29,806 nt of DNA from Nemertoderma westbladi (Eukaryota; Xenacoelomorpha; Nemertodermatida; Nemertodermatidae). The stretch spans positions 1-29,806 of the forward strand of contig JAUCBJ010007320.1 of NCBI GenBank assembly GCA_032718475.1. The letters are read 5' to 3'. This document shows, piece by piece, positions 1 to 10,101 of this stretch; positions within the stretch are counted from its first letter, which is position 1; every line of letters begins with the position of its first letter. A program made the position numbers and the translations under genes. The notes under the pieces are model-generated. The model had not been told where the DNA came from, searched no databases, and saw only the letters and a list, made by a program, of their open reading frames with translations.

Positions 1-1431
1 ACACACATCAAGAATGCTACTAGAAAGAAAAACGATACAACAAATTACAGAGGAATTTCAATCTCATCAATCTTCGTCAAGCTGTGGGAAATTGTAGTTC
101 TGAGCGAATTCACTCGAGAAGCAACTAGCCATCTCCAAATGGCATACAAGAAAGGAATCAATGGAGAAATCCCCTACATGGTAGCCAATAAACTAATTAA
201 GCGTTTTAATGCAGGTGGCTCAGACGTCCACGTGCTCTCAATAGACTTATCTGCGGCTTTCGACTGCGTAAACCACAAATCTCTCTTTAGTAAGCTTAGG
301 GAAACAAATATCGATAAACCCTGGTTACAACTACTCGAATCACTCTACAAAAAATCTACAGCTTATGTAAGAACAGGACGACGTTTATACACACAATCAA
401 TCAAACTATCCAAAGGCGTAAGACAAGGGGGAGTATTATCTGCCTGGCTCTTTAATTTTTATCTAAAAGAATTATTCGTCAACATAGAATCATTAGGATT
501 AGGTATACACATCAACAAGCACTCCTACCCTATAATTGGGTATGCAGATGACATACTGCTTCTAGCAAACCTAAAGAGCGATCTACAGAAGTTAACAACA
601 GTCTGTACTACCTACTTCTCTGCACATGGCCTAAAAGCGAACCCAACAAAATCCCATTATGTTATCTGCTCACCAACAACAAAGACAACCACTAAACAAA
701 CCCTGAAAGTTGGTCACACTACCCTAGAACACGAAAATAGTTGTCGATACCTAGGACTGCCCTTCCCCTTAACTCAGGACAGCCTAAAAGACAACTTCGT
801 CAAAAGGTGCTGGTGGAATGTGGCGCGATTAAAGAACCGGGGGTTATCAACTTCTGATGTGCCCCTGATAGTTACGAAGACCATATGGAAAACCATTTGC
901 ACCCCATCAATCCTATATGGAACAGCAAATTACACAGATGCTATCACCAACGATTTTGAAGTCTTTTTTCGAAAGGCTATGAGATCAATATTAGGTGTCA
1001 AAAACTACGTATCAAACAATACCCTGTACCTTCTCCTAGGACAAGAAACCCTATCATCCCTAGTGGCATACAACAAATGTAGGATCATATACAGTGCTTT
1101 CAACTCTCGCAATCCAAAAATAATATACCTCTTCGCCTGGCTTCTAGCGCAGCATAGCCTTAATATATATAAAGACCCCCTATTTGATGACTACAACGCT
1201 GCGTCGTGGATTTACGGACTACCATGCATAACCAGCCTAGTAACGGCATCCTACAGCACCAAACATACCATAAAGAATGCGAAAGAACGCAACAAGCCAA
1301 CAGCCAAATATAAGGACATTTTCAATGCGCTGTTTTTAAATAGTATCCTAAACAACATCAACTCAGAAAACCACGTAAGGCATGAATGTATCCTTGATTT
1401 TTATGGAATCGAAAAATCAACCACACAATAA
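1..1431 (+). CDS. LINE (non-LTR retrotransposon) reverse transcriptase, 5' end cut by window
   Basis: The frame is open from base 1 to the TAA at 1431; the first Met is at 139, but RT homology begins before it (NYRGIS motif near 45-65), so the true start lies outside the window. RT blocks appear in order: LSIDLSAAFDCVNH (palm motif A, first catalytic Asp) near 235-275, KGVRQGGVLSAWLFNFYL (motif B) near 412-465, and GYADDILLLA (motif C with the catalytic YADD) near 538-567, followed by a thumb-like region. The protein would copy its own RNA at a nicked genomic target. No endonuclease is visible because the upstream part is missing. This stretch shows no frameshift or internal stop. RT identity is very secure. 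The clade is not: it resembles the Jockey/CR1/L2 group, but I would not name one. Confidence 0.9.
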   Translation, partial: THIKNATRKKNDTTNYRGISISSIFVKLWEIVVLSEFTREATSHLQMAYKKGINGEIPYMVANKLIKRFNAGGSDVHVLSIDLSAAFDCVNHKSLFSKLRETNIDKPWLQLLESLYKKSTAYVRTGRRLYTQSIKLSKGVRQGGVLSAWLFNFYLKELFVNIESLGLGIHINKHSYPIIGYADDILLLANLKSDLQKLTTVCTTYFSAHGLKANPTKSHYVICSPTTKTTTKQTLKVGHTTLEHENSCRYLGLPFPLTQDSLKDNFVKRCWWNVARLKNRGLSTSDVPLIVTKTIWKTICTPSILYGTANYTDAITNDFEVFFRKAMRSILGVKNYVSNNTLYLLLGQETLSSLVAYNKCRIIYSAFNSRNPKIIYLFAWLLAQHSLNIYKDPLFDDYNAASWIYGLPCITSLVTASYSTKHTIKNAKERNKPTAKYKDIFNALFLNSILNNINSENHVRHECILDFYGIEKSTTQ

Positions 1432-1603
1432 TAACTCATGACTAGGTACACACAGAGCTAACTATCACCATGGTGTCTTTGAGTGACCTGACTTTTATTG
1501 ATTTATTGTTTTATTGATTTACTGATTTATTGATTTATTTTTTGATTATTGACCGTTTTAATTATAGCCTGCCGGGGCGTATGCCGTGCAAATGAATGAA
1601 TGA
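1432..1603 (+). repeat. LINE 3' UTR and (AATG)n tail
   Basis: Directly after the RT stop codon lies a T-rich stretch with repeated TTATTGATT units (about 1493-1552). A short GC-rich block near 1568-1590 and an AATGAATGAATGAAC tail follow. Many LINEs end in a short tandem repeat rather than poly(A), so I take about 1603 as the 3' end of the element. No target duplication can be checked because the 5' end is outside the window. Confidence 0.6.
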
Positions 1604-3887
1604 ACACTCAGCTAAATAATAAGTAATATTCTAGAATAGAGACAAAAAAACATTAGAATTATAGCGATTTACGTCTCAAAATTTGCACATTAGTATTTTG
1701 ATAATATCTTTGCCACTTTTGGTTATATTTAAAACGAAAAAAAAATTTAAAACGAAAAATAAAGTCTACGGAGGTGCTTAAACATTGCTAAATATACATA
1801 TTTTTAAGGGCTTGTTGTATGGAAATAACTGAGAAATTGAAAAAACCGGCCAGGCCAGCAGAAGTTATGAATCCAAACTCTGCGAATTAACATATCCTAT
1901 CAATGTTAAATCCTATCATCGTTTCGTTAACTCGATTATATGAAAGGATCAAGTTTCACCAGTTAATCGTAATAAGGCACAAAAATTATAAATATAAGAT
2001 AATTTGTTTATTTAGTACTTCTTCAGCTGTGAAAGTGCTTACGGGTACCAATAATTTTATTCTCGCTTATTTTTTGGATAGTTATTCATTCTGAAAAAAA
2101 AATGTGGGGAAACATACATAATAACTTAAAAACATTTCATAATAAAATAAATATGAGATATAAACATATCTCCTATCTTAATAAAGGTACACATTTTTAA
2201 ATAAAAATTACGTGAACTATTATAATAATACGAAAAGGGCTGACTTTTAACTTAAATTTAATTATATTTAATATTTGAATTGAATCTCTGTCTTAATGGC
2301 TAATTTTTTCGTAATATAAAAAACGTTGTCTAGATAATGTTTCAAAATTGGAATTAAACTACACATTGTACTTACTATCTTGTGAAATTCCCATATAGAA
2401 AAAACATGGAAAATTGATAATTTCTATAAGAAAAATGACCACCAGCCACTCATTCAGACAATTATAAATTGAAGAGGGAATGTGAAACTAGCAATATTTA
2501 TGTTACCCGTTAAACATTGAACATGAAACAACAGCCACAAATAAATAGACGATGTTTGTAAAATTAGATTGTTGTAAGACAATATAATAATAATACAAAC
2601 AAAAAATATCAATATACTAAGGAATACTAATTAATAGTTAAGCACAATAAATCATACAATTAAACGGAAGCAGACATATTACAAAATAAACAATTTATTA
2701 TACGGAAACAAAATAATAGGAATGCGGGGAAGAGAGGGGGGGGGGGGGGGGGGGGCAATGGATATACCGGCAATGAAATATAAACTAATTAATTACAGCA
2801 CGCCGTATAGAGTAGCCATTAATAATAAAACAGTAAGAGTTTGTTTACTGTGCAGGCGAAAAGATGCAAGAATTAGCGTTTTGTATCGCACTTGCGTAAT
2901 AAATATAAATACGTTAAATTCAAATATTCCAATATTTATTTCCAAGAAAACACTGTGACTGTATATATAACTTAAATGTATAAATGCTATAAATATAATT
3001 TTAATTTTTGTAACTTAAAATAAATACTTTTATATAAATTAAATATATTGTTATATCAAAAAGAAAAAAAGTTGACAAGATTTCCATTTATTTATTAAAT
3101 AATAATTTTCACACAGTCATTATTCCTAAATCTATACAGGTCCTTAACCATTATTTGGCACCTGGATTCCTTGTATATCATGAATTTAAAACAGCGGAGG
3201 AAATAAATAATCCAATAATTATATTATTAGTACTAAAACTATGCAATGAAATTAAATATCAATAAAATAATGAAATATTTAAACGAAATCAATTAATTTG
3301 AAGGACAATAATAATGACATTAATAATAATAATACATATACAGGATTTTATAAACAATTTGAACTATTTCACAAAACAGGAAAACAAACAGGTTTTCCCG
3401 CTGACCTCAAAATGTATAATTATCGATGTTATTGTATATATACTATATAGTTATACAAAAGGAATACAATTTTTTTATACGTAGAATAATTCATTGTGCA
3501 AATGAAAATGTTTTGTTTTTCAAGCAAAACGTAATTTTATTTCACAAAATATTATTATTATTATTATATATTTATTGGATATAGTGGAGTGCTCAATAGT
3601 AGTGGAAGTGGGGTAAGTAAGTGGGGAATGGCAAGGACGGTTGTTAAGAAATGATAACAGTAGTCGAGTCAATCTAGCATAAAACCCCAAAGTAATTCTC
3701 AATCAATCCGAACTACATATTTTGGGATTCTATATTTACCTTGTTAATGACCAATAAAAGTTTATAAAAATCTTAAATGTAGAATAAAAAAAATTACGCT
3801 CTGATGAATTGGGAATTAGTTACGGGTCTTTTTCGCTAGATTGACTTGACTAAATGGTAAGTCGGTACAGCTGTATTTATACAGTAT
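1604..3887. other. AT-rich non-coding stretch, no gene seen
   Basis: Short open frames occur here (for example 1903-2094, 2722-2958 and 3520-3702 minus), but they are low-complexity, lack recognisable motifs and match what AT-rich DNA gives by chance. The only notable structures are the G tract at 2736 and the palindrome cluster at the right edge. Confidence 0.6.
2736..2755 (+). repeat. poly(G) tract, 20 G
   Basis: Twenty consecutive G follow AGAGA in otherwise AT-rich DNA. It is one of four G or C homopolymers of 20-25 bases in the window. Confidence 0.9.
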
Positions 3888-3911
3888 TAATACTGCATGC
3901 ATGCAGTATTA
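3888..3911. repeat. 24-bp perfect palindrome overlapping a 14-bp palindrome
   Basis: Bases 3888-3911 read the same on both strands, centred on GCATGCATGC. A second perfect palindrome, CAGTATTAATACTG at 3882-3895, overlaps its left half. The pair ends four bases before the inverted-repeat element at 3916. Confidence 0.85.
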
Positions 3912-3915
3912 GTCG

Positions 3916-4135
3916 CCCATGTGAAGAATACCAGGATTTCACTTTTCGGTCGACTTTTCATTGGAATTTTATAATGAAGATTATTTATTTTTTTTAATTT
4001 ATCTTTATTAAGAGTTTTATAGCGCTTATTTCTGTCTTATAACCTGTACATATACTAATTCGTTTATTGTTTTGGTTAGATCCAGCCCTTCTGTAAACTG
4101 TGGTTTTGGTGAAAACCTGGTATTCTTCACATGGG
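3916..4135. mobile_element. MITE-like element with 27-bp terminal inverted repeats
   Basis: Bases 3916-3942 and 4109-4135 are inverted copies matching at 26 of 27 positions; each arm begins CCCATGTGAAGAATACCAGG when read inwards. The 220-bp unit has no coding capacity. A partial third copy of the arm end (CTTCACATGGGCC) lies near 4175-4187. No clear target duplication flanks the unit, so it could instead be a fold-back duplication, and I do not assign a superfamily. Confidence 0.55.
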
Positions 4136-5170
4136 GGTAACTGCAAAGTGAAATTTAACGGTAGAAAGTCTGGTCTTCACATGGGCCGCTAGCTGGCCCA
4201 TCGGCTATCGTGACCAAAAAGGCGCAACAACTAACACTTCTGTATGGATCCCTATTTTTGCACAGAGTTCTGGGAAGATGTAATGGTCAATTTTCATATA
4301 GGAGTTGGCTATTAGAATATAAATTTTTTTGATTTTCTAAAAAAACTTTTTTTTAGTAATTTTCAGAAGCAGAACAACACATGAAAACGAACTAACATTT
4401 ATTTAGCTGTTGGTTGTTTTGATTCAGGGAATTTGTCGCAGAGATAGGTCAACCAATATAATTTCCATTGGTTGTGTTACTATATTTTACAACTGCGTAT
4501 GTGGATATGTAGAACAACCCAAGTATAGGTTGCTGTTTCTACTATTATCTCAATATCTTCTAAAGGACCAATATATGGCCCAAGGATTTTAACGCCACCT
4601 TGCATCATTATGGTCAAATGTTTATAATTGTGGTATATGACGATGACGAGTGGTTGTGGCTTTCTGGCCACGATATTTCTACAATCTAGAAACTACTAAT
4701 GTAGGTTGTAGATACAAATTAAACAATGTCACAAGCGGTTAAATTTAAAACGGCGATGATTTTACTAACTCTGTTATTATTCGAAAAGTCAGAGTTTTTA
4801 ATTTCTCATAAAAACTGACTCACATAAACGCGTTTTAAAAAGTGAATGAATAGATCTATCAACAATCCCACAGGGATTTCTTTCTCCCTTTGTCAGAGCG
4901 TTTTGAAACCGCTCAAACGAAATGTGAATTTCAAATCAAAAAATGAAACGAGATCAAATACAAATAATACCGAACAACGCAAGGAACGCGCGATGTGAAT
5001 CGACTACGAATCGTTTACATTACGAATTAATTATTTATATTTACTGTACTAGTTCCTTAGTCAAGTCACACGCACTCACACCCACGTAAAAGTATATTTA
5101 ACGTTCTGAAAAAATTACATAGTTATGAGTTATGACACACATTATTACATTATTCAATCAATTGTGGCAT
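4136..5170. other. Intergenic stretch, no gene recognised
   Basis: Short open frames on both strands near 4410-4671 show no motif I recognise. The stretch is AT-rich and lies downstream of the minus-strand RNF25-like gene. Confidence 0.5.
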
Positions 5171-5176
5171 TTTATT
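5171..5176 (-). terminator. Candidate poly(A) signal of the RNF25-like gene
   Basis: TTTATT on the plus strand reads AATAAA on the minus strand, about 77 bases past the stop codon of the gene at 5253. It is the nearest canonical signal; motif and position are the only support. Confidence 0.5.
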
Positions 5177-5252
5177 TATACCCGGAACGAGTAACCAACT
5201 AGAAGCGACGTATTTACGCTCCACTGCAGTTCTATACAATACAAAGTTATGT

Positions 5253-6887
5253 CTACTTAATAGGATGCTGGTTGATGCCATTGAATCTCTTACCTTTATT
5301 GTAACTAAATTCCCTATTATGGAACTCCATACCTTGCGGCAGATCGCCTATGTCAGCACTACTGTGTCTGTCTAATCTACAACCTCTACCGTAATATCTA
5401 CGCGCATTATACCTACTATTGCTGGATGTTTGGGACTTTCCTCCCCCGTAACCCGATGTCTCTCCACTCCTGACGCCACTAACCACGCCATCGCCGCAAT
5501 ACCGCTCCCACGGGCGGTCAGCGTTGTTATTGTCGTCGTTAGTTGGAAGGTCCGACTGCGGTCTGCACGGACGGGAATGTCCCGGGTTCCAGTGACGTCG
5601 GGACCCGCGGAGACTCGCGTTGGGAGGGCCCCAGCGGGGCGGGGCGGGGTCCCTTGGGTGTCCTCCGCGTCTGTACCCATCGCGTTCGGAACGTGGCTGT
5701 AGGCCAGTCTCTACGTGCCGGAATGCATCCGGCGCACTAACACCGTAGCTGCGGCCGCCCATTAATGGGTGCGATACAGGAGATTCTACATCAACATAGT
5801 TCGATGGGAACCGTTCGTATGATTCTTTGCGTTGTGAGTTATTGTGATGATGTCTTTGTCTTCTATGACGCCATGAGTTATCGCAGTGGCGTATCGATTT
5901 GTTAGATATTATTGTTCCTTCCCGCGGAATCGATTTCCCCTCATTTACCCCAGATTTAACCCCGTTAGAGCGACGGGATTTCCGCGCCGTGAACTTCCCG
6001 GCGCATTCGATCGGACAATCCTCGAGGACACCCCCGTTAGCCGCGGGATCCCCGCCCTCCAGCGACTCGCACTCTTCCCGACTACTACCACGACTAACGA
6101 TCACAACGTTATCCGGGACCGGAGTCGCTCTCGTTATAAGGAACTTATTGCGCTGCTCGTCCACATCGATGATACCCCCTTTAGCCATCTGATACGCCCA
6201 TTTATCCGCCATTTTATCTCGGAACCCCGCGATCTCATCCGGTATAACCAACTCGTTACAACTCCCGTCCTCCGAAGAGTCGCTAATTTCTCGAAACTCC
6301 GAAATTAAACTTTCCAAGAAGTGGCCCTCCAGAGTTTCACGGCAAACTGGACAACAACATCCAACTGGTTCTGTCATCTCATCGCCGCTGTCGGCCTGCG
6401 TCGCAGTCTGTGAGACCGAGACGTAGGAATACAAACACTTGCCATGGAAATAATGCAAGCAATCTGTCAACCAAACGCCGTCCTTTTTATCGAGATCCTC
6501 CAAACATATCGCGCAATCTCCCACAGGTACATTATTTTCTTCGAGGTAGTTTTTCACGATTTCTATAACGTTATAAACAACTGGATCTCCGATTTGTGAT
6601 TCAGTTTCGTTTGCCAATATTTTATTTAAACTGTCGACTTGTGATTCAGAAAGACCCCGCGGTTGTACGATACTAACAGTTGCCGGTACACTGGGATACT
6701 TAGGGGATAAAAATATCTTGAGATTTAATTGAACGTAACTGACCTCGCAACAAGTCGCCGAAACATCCTGAATAGGTAAGGCTATATTTAAAACAGTTCC
6801 ATTATTTAATTTATTAACAATTAAGTTACTTCCATAAATAGATTGCAAAATCTCGAGTTCTTCTTCGTAATCGTTATTAATCGACAT
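5253..6887 (-). CDS. RNF25: RNF25-like RWD-RING E3 ubiquitin ligase, single exon
   Basis: The frame opens with an ATG at 6923 (556 aa), but the RWD domain begins at the second Met (MSINNDYEEELEILQSIYG), so I place the start at 6887 (544 aa). Residues below are counted from the first Met. An RWD domain spans about 14-131 and includes the YPSVP loop. A RING-H2 domain follows with C137, C140, C155, H157, H160, C163, C191 and C194 as visible zinc ligands, and a long insert before the last Cys pair, as in RNF25. The C-terminal half is Arg/Ser/Gly/His/Asn-rich and probably disordered. RNF25 proteins recruit an E2 through the RING and transfer ubiquitin to substrates in the cytosol or nucleus. The frame has no stop or intron. 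The vertebrate gene has several exons, so a retrogene or lineage-specific intron loss is possible. Family call strong; exact orthology inferred from domain order. Confidence 0.85.
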   Translation of the reverse strand: MSINNDYEEELEILQSIYGSNLIVNKLNNGTVLNIALPIQDVSATCCEVSYVQLNLKIFLSPKYPSVPATVSIVQPRGLSESQVDSLNKILANETESQIGDPVVYNVIEIVKNYLEENNVPVGDCAICLEDLDKKDGVWLTDCLHYFHGKCLYSYVSVSQTATQADSGDEMTEPVGCCCPVCRETLEGHFLESLISEFREISDSSEDGSCNELVIPDEIAGFRDKMADKWAYQMAKGGIIDVDEQRNKFLITRATPVPDNVVIVSRGSSREECESLEGGDPAANGGVLEDCPIECAGKFTARKSRRSNGVKSGVNEGKSIPREGTIISNKSIRHCDNSWRHRRQRHHHNNSQRKESYERFPSNYVDVESPVSHPLMGGRSYGVSAPDAFRHVETGLQPRSERDGYRRGGHPRDPAPPRWGPPNASLRGSRRHWNPGHSRPCRPQSDLPTNDDNNNADRPWERYCGDGVVSGVRSGETSGYGGGKSQTSSNSRYNARRYYGRGCRLDRHSSADIGDLPQGMEFHNREFSYNKGKRFNGINQHPIK

Positions 6888-6923
6888 AGCGAAACATTTA
6901 GAAATTGTTTGATGTTGAAACAA

Positions 6924-7048
6924 TCATTGATAACGCTGAAACAACTCATTCAGTCATTGAAACCTGTAGGCTATATCCAGATATCAGTAGGCCCTACCTG
7001 GTACCGGTACCGGCAGTACGGTGCAGCATTCAGCTATTGGCTTTGTAC
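6924..7048 (-). promoter_or_regulatory. Probable proximal promoter of the RNF25-like gene with CCAAT box
   Basis: The plus-strand ATTGG at 7036-7040 reads CCAAT on the minus strand, about 150 bases upstream of the preferred start codon. A GGTACCGGTACC palindrome lies near 7000. The hAT element begins immediately beyond, so only this short stretch of the original upstream DNA remains next to the gene. No initiator or TATA box was identified. Confidence 0.35.
7041..7048. repeat. hAT target-site duplication, left copy
   Basis: CTTTGTAC, identical to 9315-9322. Length of 8 bp, T at position 2 and A at position 7 agree with hAT insertion preference. Confidence 0.85.
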
Positions 7049-7407
7049 TAGGGTTTTTAAAAAACATCATTTTAAAAATCTGTGATGTTTTAATTGTTTT
7101 TTTTGTTTTTTAAAATGTTTTTTTTGTTTTAAATGTTTTTTTTGTTTTTTTTTCTAAACAAGGTATTTCTCCGATAAACAATATATTTTGAGTTGCTGTA
7201 GAGGATAGGCCTAGTACTTTTCTATCTTTAAAGTTAACATAGGTCGTACATAGGCCTACAGGCCTACTATGTGACAAAGCCAGAGCACATAACTTCTTCA
7301 AATACAGTCCGACAGTGCAAACAGACTACCTATCAGCCTATAATACTGTCTGACTGTTAACCAGTCCAGTCCAGTCCCAGTTAACCAAAAGATATAATAG
7401 GATGGCT

Positions 7408-7446
7408 AAAACGTCTGTCCTTATCTGATCTGATCTGATCTGACGG
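7408..7446. repeat. Internal inverted repeat of the hAT element, left arm (39 bp, TCTGA array)
   Basis: Perfect inverted copy of 8770-8808. The arm includes AAAACGTCTGTCCTTA and then four TCTGA units. It lies about 360 bp inside the left end. Confidence 0.85.
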
Positions 7447-7473
7447 TATCTGACACTTGTTCCACCTTGGTTC

Positions 7474-7676
7474 AGAGCCCACCTTGGTGTAGTGGTTATA
7501 TTGAATTCACATCTCACGGAAGTTGTGGGTTCAACCCCGGCATGGGGGCCAAGGTAGTTTTCGTTTCGTCACGAATGCTTTGAAGGGTTTAGCGAGGCAT
7601 CTCTGCCTTGCATCATTAAATGGTAGCTAAATGAGTACTGGAGTTTCTGCCCATGTCAGTCAATCTCAATATAACA
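7474..7676 (+). mobile_element. tRNA-derived SINE inside the hAT element
   Basis: The head resembles a tRNA with pol III promoter boxes: GGTGTAGTGGTTA (A-box-like) near 7482-7495 and GGGTTCAACCCC (B box) near 7530-7541. The acceptor and anticodon arms pair imperfectly. An unrelated body of about 130 bp follows, then a 25-C tract. A functional tRNA gene is unlikely because the cloverleaf is poor and no terminator follows the acceptor. The sequence would have spread by using a LINE reverse transcriptase. Both boundaries are approximate. Confidence 0.65.
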
Positions 7677-7701
7677 CCCCCCCCCCCCCCCCCCCCCCCC
7701 C
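7677..7701 (+). repeat. poly(C) tract, 25 C
   Basis: A run of 25 C directly after the SINE body, followed by CTCTCTCT-like bases. Confidence 0.9.
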
Positions 7702-8769
7702 TCTCTCTGAAACTAATGCTACTAACTAAAAGACTAACTGGAACTAACTAAAAGGAATTCATATAAAATAAGCTAGAAATTTTAATCTTGTTTTTAGCGG
7801 CGGGTGCCAAATTTTGGTGCCAGCCCCAAATTTTGAAATATTTCAATTTTGTAAATTAATTATTTGAAGCTGTTTTTTCCGCAATAGGTGTTTTAGGCGT
7901 TCTAGTCTCGTTGGAATATATATGAATTGCAACAACTAGGCCTATGGGGTTTCTTGCGTTATACGGATTTGTGAGGGTTCGGAATTCAATGGAATGTGTA
8001 AAAATTGCATAAGAATTCTGAAACTTGTATTTTTCGGCGATGGGTGAAAATTTTCAACAACATCGTTTATTGTTTTGGTTAGAAATTGTCGCCGCTGTAA
8101 CCTGCTCTTTTCCTTCAATTGGAAGGTAAAAACATCGTTTGATTCCCACCTTCCCACTCACCTTCCCATCTTCCTTCATTGTCTGGGCATAATAAACTCC
8201 ACTGTATCAGTGGCAATCAGGGCAATATGGGGAATGTTAAAGTGTTTCGCCATATTCGGCAGTAACAGTACTGTACAGAGTTACTGTACCTCTTCCTGCC
8301 TTCCCTTTAGCATAACAAACAAACAATAAATATTTTAAATGTAATATACTAATAAGCACAATATCATTATTTAATAATATTAATTATAATTAATATAATT
8401 AACTTTAACTATTAATAAACTATTAACAAGAAAGATTACTAAAATATTGCAGCAAAGGCAGAAAGGCTGTATTGTTTTTAATAAATGATTAATGTTTCAA
8501 CACCAACTACATCTGCGAAAGTTGTTTACATCTGAAACAACTATCCATCCATCTTTGCTGGGGCAATCACACAACTTTATACCCGCCATCCTTCATCCTA
8601 CTGTATATCGCATTTTTAACATGCCTTTGCTGCCTTGGCTGCATACCGGTATGCCTGAAGGCCTACTGCTATGTTATATGATGATACTGATACGTAACAT
8701 ATGGCAACCTGATCCCCTATTGGCTATTTACTTATATCTCTTTCTCCTGATTGGTTATATGATCAGATG

Positions 8770-8808
8770 CCGTCAGATCAGATCAGATCAGATAAGGACA
8801 GACGTTTT
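8770..8808. repeat. Internal inverted repeat of the hAT element, right arm
   Basis: Perfect 39-bp inverted match to 7408-7446, about 505 bp inside the right end. The interval between the two arms is 1323 bp and contains the SINE. Confidence 0.85.
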
Positions 8809-9314
8809 ATTCTACCTCAAGATATAATAGCCTACTGTAACAACTGTAATACCAGAATAATGCTTAGGCCTATATGGCATTTGAATGTAGTATTGTCTAC
8901 CTACCTGTACTGTGTAGGTTAGGTAGTCCTGCCATGTACAGCTGTTCTGGTTGTGGTAACGGTACCGGTACCTGAAATAGACAGGCCTAGCATAGAACTA
9001 AATATGAAGCAGAGTGAACAGCGAGGTCGGAAGAGCTCGATAGGACATAGATTTTTCGATTCGACGATATCAGACCGGAAGAACGTATGTATCTTCTGTA
9101 TAGTACATTACATTTTGTGAACTATATAGTACTTTTTGTGCTGTTTTTTGTCAACTATAGTACTTTTTGTGTTTAAACTGCCGATAAGGTTAAAAAAATA
9201 AAAAAAACAAAAAAAACAAAAAAAACAGTGTTTTTTAAAAATTAATAAAAAACAAAAAAAACATTGTTTTAAAACATTTGTTTTAAAACATGGTGATGTT
9301 TTTTAAAAACCCTA

Positions 9315-9322
9315 CTTTGTAC
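9315..9322. repeat. hAT target-site duplication, right copy
   Basis: CTTTGTAC, identical to 7041-7048 and directly adjoining the right inverted repeat. Confidence 0.85.
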
Positions 9323-9575
9323 AATGCAGTTACCGGTACAGAGTTACATATTACAGTATTAAATACTGTAGCAATAATATTACAATAATATTATTAGTTA
9401 GAAACTGACAAACAATTAAATCCTAGGTACGGTACGACAGACTCTCTGCTCTCACACGGGCATTTATAAAACTGTAACACGATGATCCAATCAAATTAGT
9501 GCGGAGCGGACAGGCGGATCCTGTTGGGGATCCCATAGCAGCATGTTACCGGTAGGCTATTCATTCACTAAACAG

Positions 9576-10060
9576 GACTAACCTCATAATGACCACTAAC
9601 CGCATAGCATACACCATAATGTCCACTAACTGACTAACCCCATTACTGCATTATGTCCACTAACCCCATACTGCCATAATATCCACTAGTCTGCTAGTTG
9701 CATAATGTCCACAAACCCCTTAATGTCCATTAATCCCACGATATCCACTAATCCTGTAATCCCACTGCACTGCTGCTATGCCTACTAATCCAGTAATCCC
9801 ATAATTTCCACCAACCCAATAATTTCCACTAGGCCTAACCTGTAACCCCATACAGCCATAATGTCCACTAACCCCATCTGATAATGTCCAGGTCCACTAC
9901 TGCACTAACTGACTAACCTCATAATGTCCACTAACCCCATAACTGCATAATGTCCCCTACAGCACTAACCCCAATATCAGAATATGTCCACTAACTGCAG
10001 TCTGCAGAACTGACTAACGACTAACCCCATACAGCCATACTGCCATAATCAGTAGGCTGG
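9576..10060 (+). repeat. Degenerate minisatellite around ATAATGTCCACTAACCCC
   Basis: Variants of ATAATGTCCACTAACCCCAT recur at irregular 20-45-bp spacing, mixed with TGACTAAC and ACTGCAT segments. There is no long open frame. The array lies between the hAT element and the LTR retrotransposon. Confidence 0.75.
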
Positions 10061-10101
10061 TAGGCCAGACAGCCAGACTCGAATCCATACACTTTGCGTT
10101 T

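Larger units (their letters stand above)
7049..9314. mobile_element. Non-autonomous hAT-type DNA transposon, 2.27 kb
   Basis: The outer 21 bases at 7049-7069 and 9294-9314 are perfect inverted copies; each end begins TAGGGTTTTTAAAAAACATC. They fit the hAT end consensus YARNG. The element is flanked by a perfect 8-bp direct repeat, CTTTGTAC, at 7041-7048 and 9315-9322, which fits the hAT target preference nTnnnnAn. Looser inverted similarity (runs of GTTTTTTTT) continues about 150 bases inward. No transposase is visible: the short open frames inside (7942-8157 minus, 8492-8827 plus) have no BED finger, RNase-H-like or dimerisation motif. It must have moved using an enzyme supplied elsewhere. 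It carries a SINE, a 25-C tract and a 39-bp internal inverted repeat. Confidence 0.85.

Noticed and set aside
5372-6308. Several antisense frames of 65-140 codons over the RNF25-like gene
   Set aside because: They are shadows of the GC-rich, stop-poor coding strand and have no motifs.
7474-7545. Possible tRNA gene
   Set aside because: B box is good, but acceptor and T-stem pairing is imperfect, no T-run terminator follows the acceptor, and an unrelated body follows. A tRNA-derived SINE fits better.
8492-8827. 111-codon frame inside the hAT element as a transposase fragment
   Set aside because: No hAT dimerisation, RNase-H-like or BED-finger residues. The frame includes the TCTGA inverted repeat, so it is chance.
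9576-10060. CRISPR-like array
   Set aside because: Units are degenerate with irregular spacing and the DNA is eukaryotic; it is a minisatellite.
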